Assembly: GCA_021324815.1 (NCBI GenBank)
Contig: JAJPIJ010000006.1
Coordinates: 88,814-128,828, forward strand
Length of the DNA stretch: 40,015 bases
Source of the DNA: Gammaproteobacteria bacterium
GTDB lineage: Bacteria; Pseudomonadota; Gammaproteobacteria; JAJPIJ01
Direction: 5' to 3'
The notes under the pieces are model-generated. The model searched no databases. It was not told where the DNA came from and saw only the letters and a program-made list of their open reading frames with translations. Shown in pieces: positions 1 to 9,877 of the stretch. The position numbers and the translations under genes were made by a program. Position 1 is the stretch's first letter, and each line of letters starts with the position of its first letter.

Positions 1-1202
1 CCGGCGTGCTCCTGAGCCTGTCGAAGTTCAACCGCATCCTGCACTTCGATCCGCTGGCGCGCATCGCCCGCGTGCAGCCGGGCGTGCGCAATCTCGCCAT
101 CTCCGAGGCCGCCGCCCCGCACCGCCTGTTTTACGCCCCCGATCCCTCGAGCCAGATCGCCTGCAGCATCGGCGGCAACGTCGCCGAGAATTCCGGCGGC
201 GTGCATTGCCTGAAATACGGCCTGACGCTGCACAACGTGCTGCGCGTGCGCGCCCTCACCATCGAGGGCGGGGTGATGGAGCTGGGGAGCGAGGCGCCGG
301 ACGCGCCGGGCTGCGATCTGCTGGCGCTCATCACCGGCTCCGAGGGCATGCTGGCGGTGATCACGGAGGTCACGGTGCGGCTGCTGCCGAGCCCGGCCGC
401 GGCGCAGGTCATCATGGCGGCGTTCGCGGACGTGGGGCGGGCGGGCCAGGCGGTCGCCGACATCATCGCCGCCGGCCTCATCCCCGCCGGGCTGGAAATG
501 ATGGACCAGACCTCCATCGAGGCGGTGGAGCCCTACGCGCAGGCCGGCTATCCGCTCGACGCGCAGGCCATCCTGCTGTGCGAGGCCGACGGCGCGGCGG
601 AGGATGTGGCCGAGCAGATCGCGCAAATGAGCGCCATCCTGAAGGACGGCGGGGCGACGACGCTGCGCGTGTCATCCTCGGAGGCGGAACGGCTGAGGCT
701 TTGGGCCGGGCGCAAGGCGGCGTTTCCGGCGGTGGGGCGGCTGGCGCCGGATTACTACTGCGTGGACGGCACCATCCCGCGCAAAAGCCTGCCGCACGTC
801 CTGCGCAGCATCGCGCAAATGGAGAAGAAATACGGGTTGCGCTGCGCCAACGTGTTTCACGCCGGCGACGGCAATTTGCATCCCATCATTCTCTACGACG
901 CCAACCGGCCGGAGCAGACGCAAAAGGCGGAACAATTCGGCGCCGAGATCCTGGAGCTGTCGGTGGCGGTGGGCGGCACCGTCACCGGCGAGCACGGCGT
1001 GGGCGTGGAGAAGCTCAACCAGATGTGCGTGCAATTCGGCAGCGACGAACTTGAAATCATGCACGCGGTCAAGGCGGCGTTCGATGAACACGGCCTGCTC
1101 AATCCCGGCAAGGCGGTGCCGACGCTGCACCGCTGCGCCGAGTACGGCCGCATGCACGTGCACGGCGGCGCGCTGTCGTTCCCCGATTTGCCGCGTTTTT
1201 AG
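1..1202 (+). CDS. glcD: Glycolate oxidase subunit GlcD (5' partial)
   Basis: FAD-linked subunit that oxidises glycolate to glyoxylate and passes electrons to GlcE/GlcF at the membrane. The reading frame is open from the window edge, so the N-terminus and the first part of the FAD-binding domain lie upstream; the GTG at 6 is not a real start. The remaining FAD_binding_4 part shows SIGGNVAENSGGVHCLKYG and ITGSEGMLAVITEV. The C-terminal FAD-oxidase domain has HAGDGNLHPIILYD and GEHGVGVEKL, both family hallmarks. About 400 of the usual roughly 480-500 residues are present. glcE follows after 29 nt and glcF after that, the standard glcDEF order. The product could be a D-lactate dehydrogenase of the same family, but the neighbouring glcE and glcF favour glycolate oxidase. 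Confidence 0.93.
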   Translation, partial: GVLLSLSKFNRILHFDPLARIARVQPGVRNLAISEAAAPHRLFYAPDPSSQIACSIGGNVAENSGGVHCLKYGLTLHNVLRVRALTIEGGVMELGSEAPDAPGCDLLALITGSEGMLAVITEVTVRLLPSPAAAQVIMAAFADVGRAGQAVADIIAAGLIPAGLEMMDQTSIEAVEPYAQAGYPLDAQAILLCEADGAAEDVAEQIAQMSAILKDGGATTLRVSSSEAERLRLWAGRKAAFPAVGRLAPDYYCVDGTIPRKSLPHVLRSIAQMEKKYGLRCANVFHAGDGNLHPIILYDANRPEQTQKAEQFGAEILELSVAVGGTVTGEHGVGVEKLNQMCVQFGSDELEIMHAVKAAFDEHGLLNPGKAVPTLHRCAEYGRMHVHGGALSFPDLPRF

Positions 1203-1231
1203 AAGGTGGTCGAAAAACTACCGCGCCCGTC

Positions 1232-2293
1232 ATGACGGAAACAGAGCGCTGGGTGGAGCGGGTGAAGGCGGCGGCGGCGGCGCGGCGGGCGCTGCGCATC
1301 CGCGGCGGCGGCAGCAAGGATTTTTACGGCAACGCCGTCGACGGCGACCTCCTGGACACGCGCGGCTGCCGCGGCGTGGTGGCGTATGAGCCGAGCGAGC
1401 TGTTTATCACCGCGCGGGCGGGAACGCCGCTTGCGGAGGTGGAGGACGTCTTGGAGAAGGCGGGGCAGATGCTGGCCTTCGATCCGCCGCATTTCGGGCC
1501 GGGCGCGACGATCGGCGGCATGGTGGCCGCGGGCCTGTCCGGGCCGCGCCGGCTGTCGGCGGGGGCGCTGCGCGATTTCGTGCTCGGCGTGCGCCTGCTC
1601 GACGGCCGCGGGCGCGTGCTGCGCTTCGGCGGGCGGGTCATCAAGAACGTCGCCGGCTACGACATCTCCAGACTCATGGCCGGCGCGCTCGGCACGCTGG
1701 GCGTGATTCTGGAGGTTTCGCTCAAGGTCGTGCCGCGACCGCGCGCGACGATGACATTGAAATTGTCCGGCGCCGGGAAGGACGCACCGCGGCGGGTCAA
1801 CGAATGGATCGCACAGGCGCTGCCCGTCGCGGCCAGTGCCTCCACGGGGGACGATCTATGGGTGCGGCTGGAGGGCGGCGAACAGGCCGTGGCGGCGGCG
1901 TGCAAAAAACTGGGCGGTGAATGCATGGAGGCGGCGCCGGCATTGCGATTCTGGGAGGAGGTGCGCGAACAGTCGCATCCGTTCTTCAATAATGGCGATG
2001 AACCGCTGTGGCGGCTGTCCGTGCCGCCGCTGACGCCGCCGCTGCCGCTGGCCGGACGCTGGTTTGACGAGTGGGCCGGTGGCCTGCGCTGGTTGAAATC
2101 GAATGCTGATGCGGAGGAAATTCGGTCCGCCGCCTCGCGCGTCGGCGGCCATGCCACGCTGTTTCGCGGCGGCACGCGCATGGCTGTCTTTCATCCGCTG
2201 CCGACCATGCTGCGCGATCAGCACATGAAGTTGAAGCACGTTTTCGATCCGCAAGGCATCCTCAACCCCGGCCGGATGTATTCTTTTTTGTAA
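1232..2293 (+). CDS. glcE: Glycolate oxidase FAD-binding subunit GlcE
   Basis: Second FAD-binding subunit of the glycolate oxidase complex, 353 residues, close to the usual length. The N-terminal PCMH-type FAD fold is visible as RGGGSKDFYGN, then FGPGATIGGMVAAGLSGPRR and GGRVIKNVAGYDISRLMAG, where GlcE proteins contact the flavin. The C-terminal half is shorter than in GlcD and ends with DPQGILNPGRMYSFL, the usual closing motif. It sits 29 nt after glcD and only 2 nt before glcF, so the three are probably one transcript. No clear Shine-Dalgarno sequence precedes the ATG, which suggests coupling to glcD translation. The subunits are thought to form one membrane-associated complex that feeds electrons to the quinone pool. 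Confidence 0.93.
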   Translation: MTETERWVERVKAAAAARRALRIRGGGSKDFYGNAVDGDLLDTRGCRGVVAYEPSELFITARAGTPLAEVEDVLEKAGQMLAFDPPHFGPGATIGGMVAAGLSGPRRLSAGALRDFVLGVRLLDGRGRVLRFGGRVIKNVAGYDISRLMAGALGTLGVILEVSLKVVPRPRATMTLKLSGAGKDAPRRVNEWIAQALPVAASASTGDDLWVRLEGGEQAVAAACKKLGGECMEAAPALRFWEEVREQSHPFFNNGDEPLWRLSVPPLTPPLPLAGRWFDEWAGGLRWLKSNADAEEIRSAASRVGGHATLFRGGTRMAVFHPLPTMLRDQHMKLKHVFDPQGILNPGRMYSFL

Positions 2294-2295
2294 AC

Positions 2296-3549
2296 ATGGA
2301 AACGCGACTGGCGGGTTTCGTGCGCGGCACGCCGGCGGGCATAGAGGCCGGGGCCATCCTGCGCAAGTGCGTGCACTGCGGCTTCTGCAACGCCACCTGC
2401 CCGACGTATCAACTCCTCGGCGACGAACTCGACGGTCCGCGCGGGCGCATTTATCTCATGAAGATGCTGCTGGAGGGCGGCCGGGCGACACGCAAGACGC
2501 AACTGCATCTCGATCGCTGCCTCACCTGCCGCAATTGCGAAACGACCTGTCCCTCCGGCGTGCACTACGGCCGGCTGCTGGATCTGGTGCGGCCCATCGC
2601 CGACCGGCGTGCCGGCCGGGGGCTGTTCGATCACCTTCAACGCTCGTTGCTGGCGGCGGTGATCCCCCGCCGGCGGCTGTTCGCGTTTCTGCTCCGGATC
2701 GGACGGCGGATCCGATGGCTGCTGCCGCGCGCCCTGGCGGCGAGGATTCCGGCGGCGGCCACGTTGCGCCCGCCGTCCGCAAGCCGGCGGACGCAGCCGC
2801 GTCGCTTCATGCTGCTGCTCGCCGGCTGCGTGCAGCCCTCACTTGCGCCCGACATCAACATCGCCGCGGCGCGGGTGCTCGATCGCCTGGGCATCCGGCT
2901 GGTGGAGGCGCCCGGCGCCGGCTGCTGCGGCGCGCTGCGGTTTCACCTTGGCAAACACCGCGCCGCATTGCGCGACATGCGGCGCAACATCGACGCCTGG
3001 TGGCCGCAGATTGAGCGCGGCGCCGAGGCCGTCGTGGTGACGGCCAGCGGTTGCGGCGTCAGCGTCAAGGAGTACGGCCACTGGCTGCGCGATGATCCGA
3101 AATATGCGGCCAGGGCCGCGCGGATCTCGCAACTGGCGCGCGACATCGGCGAGGTCGTGGCGCAGGAGCGCGCGGCGCTGCGCGAACTGCTCAAGCGCGT
3201 GCCGCTGCCGGAAATGAAGGTGGCGTTCCAGGCGCCGTGCACGCTCCAGCACGGCCAGAAACTGCCGGGATTGGTGGAGGCGCTGCTCGGGGAATGTGGA
3301 TTTCATCTCACGGCGGTCCGCGATGCCCACCTGTGCTGCGGCTCGGCGGGGACGTATTCGCTGCTGCAGCCGGCCTTGGCGCTGACGCTGCGCAATCAAA
3401 AGCTCGCGGCGCTGACCGCCGGCGGTCCACAGCGCATCCTCACCGCCAACATCGGCTGCCAGGTGCACCTGCAAACCGGCACGCCGCTGCGCGTCCAGCA
3501 CTGGATTGAACTGCTGGATCAGCTGCTGAGCGGTAGTGTTGTGGTTTGA
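2296..3549 (+). CDS. glcF: Glycolate oxidase iron-sulfur subunit GlcF
   Basis: Electron-transfer subunit of glycolate oxidase, 417 residues. Two [4Fe-4S] ferredoxin motifs lie near the N-terminus: CVHCGFCNATCP and CLTCRNCETTCPSG. Two cysteine-rich CCG domains follow, seen at GAGCCGALRFHLG and LCCGSAGTYSLLQP; in this family they bind an additional cluster or heme and link to quinone. The start ATG lies 2 nt after the glcE stop, which implies translational coupling. The operon appears to end here: the next element is an inverted repeat, followed by convergent soxZ. Glycolate oxidation fits an organism with RuBisCO-derived phosphoglycolate, but no RuBisCO gene is in the window, so autotrophy is only an inference. 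Confidence 0.94.
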   Translation: METRLAGFVRGTPAGIEAGAILRKCVHCGFCNATCPTYQLLGDELDGPRGRIYLMKMLLEGGRATRKTQLHLDRCLTCRNCETTCPSGVHYGRLLDLVRPIADRRAGRGLFDHLQRSLLAAVIPRRRLFAFLLRIGRRIRWLLPRALAARIPAAATLRPPSASRRTQPRRFMLLLAGCVQPSLAPDINIAAARVLDRLGIRLVEAPGAGCCGALRFHLGKHRAALRDMRRNIDAWWPQIERGAEAVVVTASGCGVSVKEYGHWLRDDPKYAARAARISQLARDIGEVVAQERAALRELLKRVPLPEMKVAFQAPCTLQHGQKLPGLVEALLGECGFHLTAVRDAHLCCGSAGTYSLLQPALALTLRNQKLAALTAGGPQRILTANIGCQVHLQTGTPLRVQHWIELLDQLLSGSVVV

Positions 3550-3556
3550 TCAGCCA

Positions 3557-3684
3557 GAACCTTCTCAAAAATATTCCAGCATGAAAACCGTTCGTGCTGA
3601 GGTATCGAAGCACGAACAACCCATGCGGCATATGGCTTCGCCCTTCGATACCTCAGGGCGAACGGCGTTTTTGAGATCGGTTCT
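3557..3684. repeat. Inverted-repeat (REP/MITE-like) element
   Basis: Noncoding 128-bp element between convergent glcF and soxZ. The two ends are imperfect inverted copies, starting GAACCTTCTCAAAAA on the left and ending TTTTTGAGATCGGTTC on the right. Each half also holds its own hairpin. The left one is GTTCGTGCT, a 10-nt loop and AGCACGAAC (3590-3617). The right one is CGCCCT, a 10-nt loop and AGGGCG (3639-3660). Both loops carry the same core, GAGGTATCGA, in opposite orientations. The right end overlaps the soxZ stop codon. The form resembles dispersed REP/MITE palindromes known from many proteobacteria. It may also serve as a bidirectional transcription terminator. No transposase is near. 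Confidence 0.75.
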
Positions 3685-3994
3685 AGATGGTGACTTCGAG
3701 CCGGTCGCCGCCGCCCAGATTGTCGCGCCATGAGAGCGCGAACGCGTCGCCCGGCCGCGCCGGCTTGATCTTGAAGGCGAGCGAGGGATTCTTCGAAATC
3801 CCCGGCCCCCAGTCGCAGGTCATCACCGGCCGGCCGTTGTGCGTGCAGATCACCTCGGTGATGTGATGCAGCGGCACGAGTTCGCCGGTCAGTTCGTCCC
3901 GGCGGCGGCCGTTTTCCATCGGGTGCCGGATCAAGGCGCGGATCAGCGCCGTGTCATTCTCCAGCGTCACCCTGATTTTTATGGTGGTGTCCAT
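3683..3994 (-). CDS. soxZ: Thiosulfate oxidation carrier complex protein SoxZ
   Basis: Periplasmic partner of SoxY, 103 residues, a typical length. SoxYZ carries sulfur intermediates on a SoxY cysteine while SoxAX, SoxB and SoxCD act on them. Recognisable family sequence includes IKIRVTLENDTALIRALIRHPMEN near the start, then HHITEVICTHNGRPVMTCDWG and NPSLAFKIKPARPGD. It has no signal peptide, as is normal, because SoxZ is exported with Tat-exported SoxY. Its ATG overlaps the soxY stop by one base (TGATG), so the two are translationally coupled. The stop codon lies inside the 3557-3684 inverted repeat. The absence of soxA, B, C, D and X in this stretch is notable. Confidence 0.94.
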   Translation of the reverse strand: MDTTIKIRVTLENDTALIRALIRHPMENGRRRDELTGELVPLHHITEVICTHNGRPVMTCDWGPGISKNPSLAFKIKPARPGDAFALSWRDNLGGGDRLEVTI

Positions 3995-4467
3995 CAGTCA
4001 CAGCCGCCCTTGAGCACGGTGACGGATTTCCGCGCGCGGTAAAGCCGGCCCTGCGAGCGGACGATCACGGTCACATGGGCGGTTTCCGCGAGCTTGATGC
4101 GCGTGGCGACGTAGCCGCCGGCCGCGCCTTCGCCAAACCCGAAGCGGCCGATGAGGGGGAAGGGATTCTTGTCGCTGAACACGCTGATCGATTCGACGGC
4201 GGGGAGATCGGTGTCGATGGTGAGCGGCACCACCGCGCCGTCCTCGGCAAGCGCTGGCAGATCCACCCGTACCGCCGTGCTGTCGACAATGCCGTCCTCG
4301 GCGAAGAGTTCCCGTTCGGCCTCCATCTCGCTCCTGGCGGCAAAGGCGCGCGCCGGCCACGCGGCATAAACCCCGCGGCCCACGCCCAGCGCCAGCAGGC
4401 CGGCGGCCGCGGACAGCAACGTTCGCAAAAAAGAACGGCGGGGGGGCGCGGCGGGAAATGCGCTCAT
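3994..4467 (-). CDS. soxY: Thiosulfate oxidation carrier protein SoxY
   Basis: Sulfur-carrying subunit of periplasmic SoxYZ, 157 residues from the chosen start. The ATG at 4467 overlaps the bepA stop as ATGA and places a twin-arginine signal (RRSFLRTLLSAAAGLLALG) right at the N-terminus; the frame stays open farther upstream to 4518, but that part lies inside bepA. The mature domain includes FAEDGIVDSTAVRVDLPALAED and VFSDKNPFPLIGRF. The C-terminus is VLKGGCD: the substrate-binding cysteine is kept, but the usual swinging-arm ending GGCGG is shortened to GGCD. The protein should still accept persulfide on this Cys. The identification is strong; activity with this altered tip is an inference. 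Confidence 0.92.
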   Translation of the reverse strand: MSAFPAAPPRRSFLRTLLSAAAGLLALGVGRGVYAAWPARAFAARSEMEAERELFAEDGIVDSTAVRVDLPALAEDGAVVPLTIDTDLPAVESISVFSDKNPFPLIGRFGFGEGAAGGYVATRIKLAETAHVTVIVRSQGRLYRARKSVTVLKGGCD

Positions 4468-5921
4468 GGCGGCTGCTTCTTTTTCTCCTTCTCCTGCTCC
4501 TCCAGCTCCTTCTGCCACTCTTCCTGATGAGCCTGGGCCCGCTCGCGCTGGTAGTAGGTGGCGTTGTTTTGCTGCTGCTGGACGATCTTGACCTGCTGGA
4601 TGGCCAGCGGCAGTTCGCCGTTGGCGTAGTAATAATCCGCCTGCGCCAGATGCGATTCGATGGGATTGCCCGCCTGGCCCTCGGCCTCGGCCAGCAGGCG
4701 ATAACCGCGCGGGTCGAGATCATGCTCGCGCGTATAGTCGCGCAGGGTTTGCAGCGCCTCCCCGCCCCGGCCCGCGGAGAGCAGCGCCCGCGCAAGCCCG
4801 AGCACGGCCGGACGGTAATCCGGATAGAGTTGCAACACCTTGCGGTAGGTCTGCAGCGCGCGCGGGTACTGTTCGTCGTCGACATCGAGGCCGGCCAGCG
4901 CAAGCAGGTAGGCGGCCTCGTCGGGCGCGGCCTTCGACAGCCGTTCAAGCTCCCGGCGCGCCTGATCGTGTTCACCGGCGGCGGCCAGCGCCAGCGCATG
5001 GCCGTAACGCGTCGCCTCCGCCACCTGGTACTGGCCGTTGCGCAGATTGTCCTCGTACAGGCGCACCACGTCGCGCGGGTTCCTCGCGGTCAGCACGTGC
5101 AGCCGCGCCCGGGCGAGATAAAAGGCGATGCTTTCCTGGTAACGGCGCTTGGGATACCTGTCGGCGCGCGCCCGCGCCTCGGCGATGCGGTTGCTGGTCA
5201 CGGGGTGGGTGCGCAAAAATTCGGGGACGCTGGCCGGATCGTTGTACCGGTTGGCGGTCTGCAGGCGCTCGAAGAAATCCGCCATGGCCTCCGGATTGAA
5301 GCCGGACTGCACCAGCAGTTGCATGCCGATGCGGTCGGCCTCCTCTTCATTGGCGCGCGTGAAATTGAGGGCGTATTGCTGCTGGCCGGCGGCGACCGCC
5401 GCGATGGCCGCCTGGCCGGCCTGTGGCGCCACCACGCCAAGTGCGATGGCGCCAAGCATAGCCACCGCCGAGGGCAGGCTGAGCCGGCTGGCGGCCTCGA
5501 AGGTGCGGGCGGCATGACGCTGGGTGATGTGCGAAATTTCGTGCGCCAGCACGGAGGCCAGTTCGCTCTCGTTCTGGGTTTGCAGGATGAGGCCCGCGTG
5601 CACGCCGATGAACCCGCCCGGAACCGCGAAGGCGTTGATCACGGGACTGTCGACCACGAAAAAGGTGAAGGGATTGGTCTGTCCCTCGGCGAATGACGAC
5701 AGCCGGTGGCCCAGCGCGTTGATGTAGGCCTCCGACTCCGGGTCGTCGACTACCTGCTGGTGCGCGCGCAGGTCGCGCAAGAAGGCCTCGCCCACCCTGA
5801 ACTCCTGTTCCGGCGAGACCAGGCTGCCGGCGGAATCGCCCATGTCCGGCAGCTCCTCCACGGCGGCCGCCGGCGGCGGCCCCAGCAGCAGGATCAGGAG
5901 AATCAGGGGACGGAGCCTCAT
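4464..5921 (-). CDS. bepA: BepA-like M48 metalloprotease/chaperone with TPR domain
   Basis: Periplasmic M48-family zinc protease that in E. coli (BepA/YfgC) assists or degrades stalled outer-membrane proteins such as LptD. The protein has 485 residues, the normal size. It starts with a signal peptide (LRPLILLILLLGPPPAAAV). The zinc site is HEISH at about 126-130, with the third ligand in NEEEADRIGM near 190-200. A hydrophobic stretch follows the HEISH helix, as in the family. From about residue 260 the sequence is helical TPR-like (LYEDNLRNGQYQVAEATRYG, then YPRALQTYRKVLQLYPDY), and the end is strongly charged (ELEEQEKEKKKQPP). The last codons overlap soxY. It is divergent from the phosphofructokinase gene. 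Confidence 0.9.
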   Translation of the reverse strand: MRLRPLILLILLLGPPPAAAVEELPDMGDSAGSLVSPEQEFRVGEAFLRDLRAHQQVVDDPESEAYINALGHRLSSFAEGQTNPFTFFVVDSPVINAFAVPGGFIGVHAGLILQTQNESELASVLAHEISHITQRHAARTFEAASRLSLPSAVAMLGAIALGVVAPQAGQAAIAAVAAGQQQYALNFTRANEEEADRIGMQLLVQSGFNPEAMADFFERLQTANRYNDPASVPEFLRTHPVTSNRIAEARARADRYPKRRYQESIAFYLARARLHVLTARNPRDVVRLYEDNLRNGQYQVAEATRYGHALALAAAGEHDQARRELERLSKAAPDEAAYLLALAGLDVDDEQYPRALQTYRKVLQLYPDYRPAVLGLARALLSAGRGGEALQTLRDYTREHDLDPRGYRLLAEAEGQAGNPIESHLAQADYYYANGELPLAIQQVKIVQQQQNNATYYQRERAQAHQEEWQKELEEQEKEKKKQPP

Positions 5922-5994
5922 GGGGTGTCACGGCGCGCCGGCATGCCGGATGATTGGACTGCCCGCGCCGGGCGCGGTTCCGGCCCTACCAGCT

Positions 5995-6022
5995 TTGCGT
6001 AATGTTTTCGGCACGTTACTAT
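5995..6022 (+). promoter_or_regulatory. Possible sigma-70 promoter for the phosphofructokinase gene
   Basis: TTGCGT at 5995-6000 and TACTAT at 6017-6022 are separated by 16 nt, in the 142-nt divergent spacer between bepA and the phosphofructokinase gene. An alternative -10 (TATAAG, 6053-6058) lies so close to the ATG at 6064 that it would give a leaderless message. Neither has been tested against a model. Confidence 0.35.
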
Positions 6023-6063
6023 GCGCGCTTTCCATCATCCATTTCACCGCATTATAAGCCACC

Positions 6064-7329
6064 ATGAACCCCCGCAACGCCTTTTACGCCCAGAGCGGCG
6101 GCGTCACCGCCGTGATCAACGCCAGCGCCTGCGGCGTCATTGAAACCGCGCGCAAGCACCGCCGGCGCATCGGCAGGGTTTACGCCGGCCGCAACGGCAT
6201 CATCGGCGCGCTGCTGGAGGATCTGATCGACACCGGCAAGGAATCGCCGACCGCCATCCGCGCGCTCAGGCACACGCCCGCCGGCGCCTTCGGATCGTGC
6301 CGCTACAAGCTCAAGGGGGTGGACCAGAACCGCGCCGAATACGAACGCCTGATCGAGGTGTTCCAGGCGCACGACATCGGCTACTTCTTCTACAACGGCG
6401 GCGGCGATTCGGCCGACACCTGCCTCAAGATCTCCCAGCTCGGCGGGCAGCTGGGCTATCCCATCATCGCGGTGCACGTGCCGAAGACGGTGGACAACGA
6501 TCTGCCGATCACCGACTGCTGCCCGGGCTTCGGCTCGGTGGCCAAGTACATCGCCGTGTCCACGCGCGAGGCGACGCTGGACGTCGCCAGCATGGCGAAG
6601 ACCTCGACCAAGGTGTTCGTGCTTGAGGTGATGGGCCGCCACGCTGGCTGGATCGCGGCGGCGGGCGGGCTCGCCTCCGACAAGGATCTTGAACTGCCCA
6701 TCGTCATCCTGTTTCCGGAGGTGCCCTTCGATCCGGCGCGTTTTCTCGGCCGGGTCGAAGAGTGCGTCAGGAAATACGGTTACTGTTCGGTCGTGGTTTC
6801 GGAGGGCGTCAAGGGCGCCGACGGGAAATTCCTCTCCGACCAGGGGCTGCGCGACGCCTTCGGTCACGCCCAACTGGGCGGCGTGGCGCCGGTGATCGCT
6901 GCGCTGATCAAGCAGCAGTTGAAGCTCAAGTATCACTGGGCGGTGGCGGATTATCTGCAACGCGCGGCGCGGCACGTGGCCTCGAAGACCGACGCGGAGC
7001 AGGCCTACGCGGTCGGCAGGGCGGCCGTGGAACTGGCGCTCCAGGGACGCAACGCCGTCATGCCGGCCATCGTGCGCGTCTCGAACAGGCCCTATCGCTG
7101 GAAGATCGGCGTGGCCGAGCTGGAGCGGGTCGCCAATCACGAGAAGATGATGCCGCGCGATTTCATCACCGACGACGGCTTCGGCATCACGCCCAAATGC
7201 CGCGCCTATCTCGCCCCGCTCATCCGCGGCGAGGACTATCCGCCCTACCAGGACGGCCTGCCGAAATACGTCCGGCTCAAAAACGCGCCGGTCAAAAAGC
7301 GGCTGACGTCCGGCTTTGTTCTGAAGTAG
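6064..7329 (+). CDS. 6-phosphofructokinase, probably pyrophosphate-dependent
   Basis: Interconverts fructose 6-phosphate and fructose 1,6-bisphosphate; 421 residues. PFK family signatures are clear: FYAQSGGVTAVINAS at the N-terminus, NGGGDSADT (about 111-119), PKTVDND (140-146), EVMGRHAGWIA and VVVSEGVKG. Two positions decide the phosphoryl donor. ATP enzymes have a Gly pair (GGDGS and PGTIDND), whereas this protein has Asp-Ser after GGG and a Lys in PKTVDND, the pattern of PPi-dependent enzymes. The next gene encodes a membrane pyrophosphatase, which supports a PPi-based economy. PPi-PFK is reversible and can act in gluconeogenesis or the Calvin cycle. Donor specificity is inferred from motifs only. 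Confidence 0.88.
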   Translation: MNPRNAFYAQSGGVTAVINASACGVIETARKHRRRIGRVYAGRNGIIGALLEDLIDTGKESPTAIRALRHTPAGAFGSCRYKLKGVDQNRAEYERLIEVFQAHDIGYFFYNGGGDSADTCLKISQLGGQLGYPIIAVHVPKTVDNDLPITDCCPGFGSVAKYIAVSTREATLDVASMAKTSTKVFVLEVMGRHAGWIAAAGGLASDKDLELPIVILFPEVPFDPARFLGRVEECVRKYGYCSVVVSEGVKGADGKFLSDQGLRDAFGHAQLGGVAPVIAALIKQQLKLKYHWAVADYLQRAARHVASKTDAEQAYAVGRAAVELALQGRNAVMPAIVRVSNRPYRWKIGVAELERVANHEKMMPRDFITDDGFGITPKCRAYLAPLIRGEDYPPYQDGLPKYVRLKNAPVKKRLTSGFVLK

Positions 7330-7359
7330 AATGCGCACCCGTCGGTGCAAAAGGCAGTG

Positions 7360-7427
7360 AAATCCCCCGACAGCCGCTGCACGGCTGTCTGCCCCCTTTA
7401 ATAAAGGGGGCAACGAACGGGGGATTT
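7360..7427. repeat. Nested palindromic (MITE-like) element upstream of hppA
   Basis: Noncoding compound palindrome. The outer arms are AAATCCCCC (7360-7368) and GGGGGATTT (7419-7427). Inside are a perfect 10-bp-arm palindrome, GCCCCCTTTA/TAAAGGGGGC (7391-7411), and a small hairpin, CAGCCG-CTGCA-CGGCTG (7371-7387). Similar CCCCC/GGGGG palindromic elements are dispersed in many proteobacterial genomes. In this position it could also end the phosphofructokinase transcript. A further self-complementary stretch, TCGGCTTCAGCCGA, follows at 7434-7447. Confidence 0.7.
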
Positions 7428-7524
7428 TTACAGTCGGCTTCAGCCGACCCTGATCGAAGCCCTCGCCATATAGGCGGGGGTTGTTCAATGAATTAGAACC
7501 AACGACTTTCCGGGGGAATCAAGC

Positions 7525-9552
<2,028 letters not shown>

Positions 9553-9877
9553 TTGCTCGCCATCCGATCAGCCCCGGTGAATCCGTCCGGGTACCGGGAT
9601 TGCGCCGCTCCACAAAGCGGACTGAATGCGTTTGCCGTTGATGTGTCAGGGGCGGGCCGGTCGTGAGGGCCGGCACGGGCTGCGCCAAACCCGCCAATAA
9701 GACGGGGGAGGGTCTTCTTTGCGGCGCCCGTCATGCGACAGGCTGCACGAACTGACATGCCCCCGGCAGGACAACAGCCGGGAATCTTTGCGCGTTCTTG
9801 AATGCCGAAACCTCGGTCCCCATCAAAATCCTGCTACACTGCCCACCCTTTCCGTCACATCCTTTTCATCCGGACAC
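9553..9877 (+). other. 325-nt intergenic region with several hairpins
   Basis: No convincing gene was seen. Short inverted repeats recur: CCCGGT/ACCGGG (9573-9598), a GACGGG/CCCGTC pair between about 9702 and 9731, and CCCGGC/GCCGGG (9762-9782). None has a proper U-tract, so a terminator for hppA is not clear. The clustering could mean a structured leader or small RNA ahead of the PyrK-like gene, but no known riboswitch class was recognised. The 3' end holds the probable promoter at 9832-9840. Confidence 0.4.
9832..9840 (+). promoter_or_regulatory. Extended -10 promoter candidate for the PyrK-like gene
   Basis: TGCTACACT is an extended -10 (TG, one base, TACACT) about 37 nt before the ATG at 9878. 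No good -35 lies at the usual distance, which extended -10 promoters can tolerate. Confidence 0.4.

Noticed and set aside
4458-5696. A 412-codon plus-strand open frame opposite bepA
   Set aside because: Its low-complexity Leu-rich start and lack of family sequence mark it as antisense to the HEISH protease.
6052-7488. A 478-codon minus-strand open frame opposite the phosphofructokinase gene
   Set aside because: It is a shadow of a well-supported gene; it has no recognisable motif and runs through the palindromic repeat.
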